This document shows, one piece after another, positions 33,390-34,511 of a stretch of 34,511 nucleotides of DNA (the first letter of the stretch is position 1; every line of letters begins with the position of its first letter). Origin of the DNA: Empedobacter falsenii (GTDB lineage: Bacteria; Bacteroidota; Bacteroidia; Flavobacteriales; Weeksellaceae); contig NZ_JAAGKM010000027.1 of assembly GCF_019308355.1 (NCBI RefSeq), positions 1 to 34,511 of the forward strand. The letters run 5' to 3'. The notes beneath the pieces are model-generated. The model was not told where the DNA came from, did not search any database, and saw only the letters and a program-made list of their open reading frames with translations. A program made the position numbers and the translations under genes.

Positions 33390-34511
33390 TTACTTTAAGA
33401 TGATATTAAAACGTTTTACGTCATCATTTTGTTGAAAATACAAATAACCTTTGTGCGCTTCTATAATGTTTTTAGAAAGTGTCAAACCAATTCCTGCACC
33501 GTCTTTTCGAGTTGTATAAAAAGGTAAAAATATTTTGGAAATGATTTCTTCATCAATCAATTGTCCAGAATCTTGAATAATAATTTGCAATCGATTATCA
33601 GTTTGTTTCGATGAAATTTCAATTGATTTAATTTCTGCATTTTCTAATGAATAAATCGCATTTTTGATTAAGTTAATCAAAACTTGTTCAAACAAAATTC
33701 GATCAATTTCAACTTTAATATTTTCTGGAATTAAATTCTGAAATACAATATTTTTTTGATGAAATTCAGCCGAAAAAGATTGCTCAATTCCTTGGATAAT
33801 TTCATACAAATTTTGTGTCGATTTAACAGGATTTGGTAACATGGTTAATTGACGATATTGCTCTACAAACGTCTGTAAATGCTGACTTCTATTCATAATT
33901 GTATCCAAACTCAAACGAATATCATCATAATCATTTTTATCTAAATTGTCCGTTTCAAAATAAGTTTTTGTGGTATTTGCTAATGAATAAATAGGCGTCA
34001 AAGAATTGATGATTTCATGCGCAATGACTTTCATAATATTCATCCAAGCCTCTTTTTCAGTGGAATCAATCACGCGCTGAATCGAATCAATAAAAATAAT
34101 CGCATATTCATCATGAGCAATCAACGTTTTTGTGTTCTGAATCAGATAAGTTTGTCGCTCTTCATCATTAATTTGTATGTCAATTGTACTTTTAAAATCA
34201 TCAAATTCTTTATTTTCTAAAGTTTCACAAAACTGTGGAATCAATTTTTTTAGATAATTCCACGAACTTGATTTTGGAACGCTAAATATTTGTTGAAAAT
34301 GATGATTGATAAATATAATTTTTCGATCATTTTCTTCTTTTTTAAGAATCAAAAAACCAAACGGAACTGCATTCAATAATTGATGATAAATGATTTCTTT
34401 AGACGAATTTAAAACATGTTCTTCTTTAATTTTATGATATAATTTTAATGCAGAATTGTCTTTTTTATATTGATTTTGATTAATATTTAAGCTAAAGTCA
34501 TTATACAATAA
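33390..34511 (-). CDS. NtrY-like sensor histidine kinase, 5' end outside the window
   Basis: The frame is open to the window edge, so the N-terminus (probably with transmembrane helices) is missing; the only starts inside are TTG. Visible: a PAS-like region (about residues 42-140 of the 372 seen), an H-box VIAHEIINSLTPI with the phosphorylated His, an N-box NLIKNAIYSL, a G1 box reading DSGQLI in place of the usual DxGxGI, and a G2 box GAGIGLTLSKNII. This arrangement fits NtrY-type kinases of Flavobacteriia. It would phosphorylate a response regulator whose gene should lie beyond the right edge or elsewhere. Stimulus unknown. Transcribed toward copA, about 85 bases away. Confidence 0.85.
   Translation of the reverse strand, partial: LLYNDFSLNINQNQYKKDNSALKLYHKIKEEHVLNSSKEIIYHQLLNAVPFGFLILKKEENDRKIIFINHHFQQIFSVPKSSSWNYLKKLIPQFCETLENKEFDDFKSTIDIQINDEERQTYLIQNTKTLIAHDEYAIIFIDSIQRVIDSTEKEAWMNIMKVIAHEIINSLTPIYSLANTTKTYFETDNLDKNDYDDIRLSLDTIMNRSQHLQTFVEQYRQLTMLPNPVKSTQNLYEIIQGIEQSFSAEFHQKNIVFQNLIPENIKVEIDRILFEQVLINLIKNAIYSLENAEIKSIEISSKQTDNRLQIIIQDSGQLIDEEIISKIFLPFYTTRKDGAGIGLTLSKNIIEAHKGYLYFQQNDDVKRFNIILK

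Noticed and set aside
1-34511. CRISPR array, tRNA or rRNA genes, prophage genes
   Set aside because: No regularly spaced repeats, no tRNA-like folds and no phage structural or integrase genes were seen.

Overview
The window looks like a chromosomal segment from a low-GC member of the Bacteroidota, class Flavobacteriia. Evidence: AT-rich coding with A-rich leaders instead of Shine-Dalgarno sites; repeated TAnnTTTG motifs (the Bacteroidota -7 promoter element) just upstream of starts; a GLPGLI-family protein; a PafA-type alkaline phosphatase like that of Elizabethkingia/Chryseobacterium; Flavobacteriia-type CtlX and DUF3861 proteins. Weeksellaceae (for example Empedobacter) is my best guess, from memory of similar proteins only.

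Layout. 1-440: tail and right end of an IS256-family element, then a decayed YfiT/DinB-type hydrolase gene. 540-3000: an overlapping pair of related small membrane proteins, an unknown 149-aa protein and a GLPGLI protein. 3060-5720: DUF3861 plus nitronate monooxygenase-like operon, TMEM175-like channel and DUF1697 protein. 5780-9230: two thioredoxin-fold proteins divergent from recG. 9400-9570: an unannotated 54-aa protein gene with its own terminator. 9690-13870: an oxidative-stress block with a PerR-like palindrome, an exported catalase carrying a frameshift, an exported ankyrin-repeat protein and an NRAMP manganese transporter fused to a universal stress domain. 13940-18770: propionyl-CoA synthetase gene with an in-frame TAG, a Rel/SpoT enzyme and a small exported protein. 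18900-21840: cytosine-deaminase-like amidohydrolase and two guanidine-modifying enzymes, one CtlX-like. 21900-25424: sulfurtransferase, two outer-membrane barrels and a broken choloylglycine hydrolase gene. 25800-29830: pafA, an SRPBCC protein, a 68-aa membrane protein and fumC. 29890-30880: a compact Xre-RES toxin-antitoxin operon. 30900-34511: copper ATPase copA and the 3' part of an NtrY-like histidine kinase cut by the window edge.

Most of this is ordinary chromosome. The striking signal is that four genes are broken in ways only visible when frames are joined: the YfiT-like remnant (139-439), the catalase (one base missing in an A-run near 10932-10936), the propionyl-CoA synthetase (TAG at codon 23) and the choloylglycine hydrolase (one-base insertion at the nucleophile plus a large internal deletion). 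Some could be sequencing errors, but the internal deletions cannot easily be. The best candidate for something undescribed is the coupled membrane pair at 539-1569. The PerR-like box, catalase, ankyrin protein and MntH-Usp fusion form a plausible peroxide/manganese defence neighbourhood.
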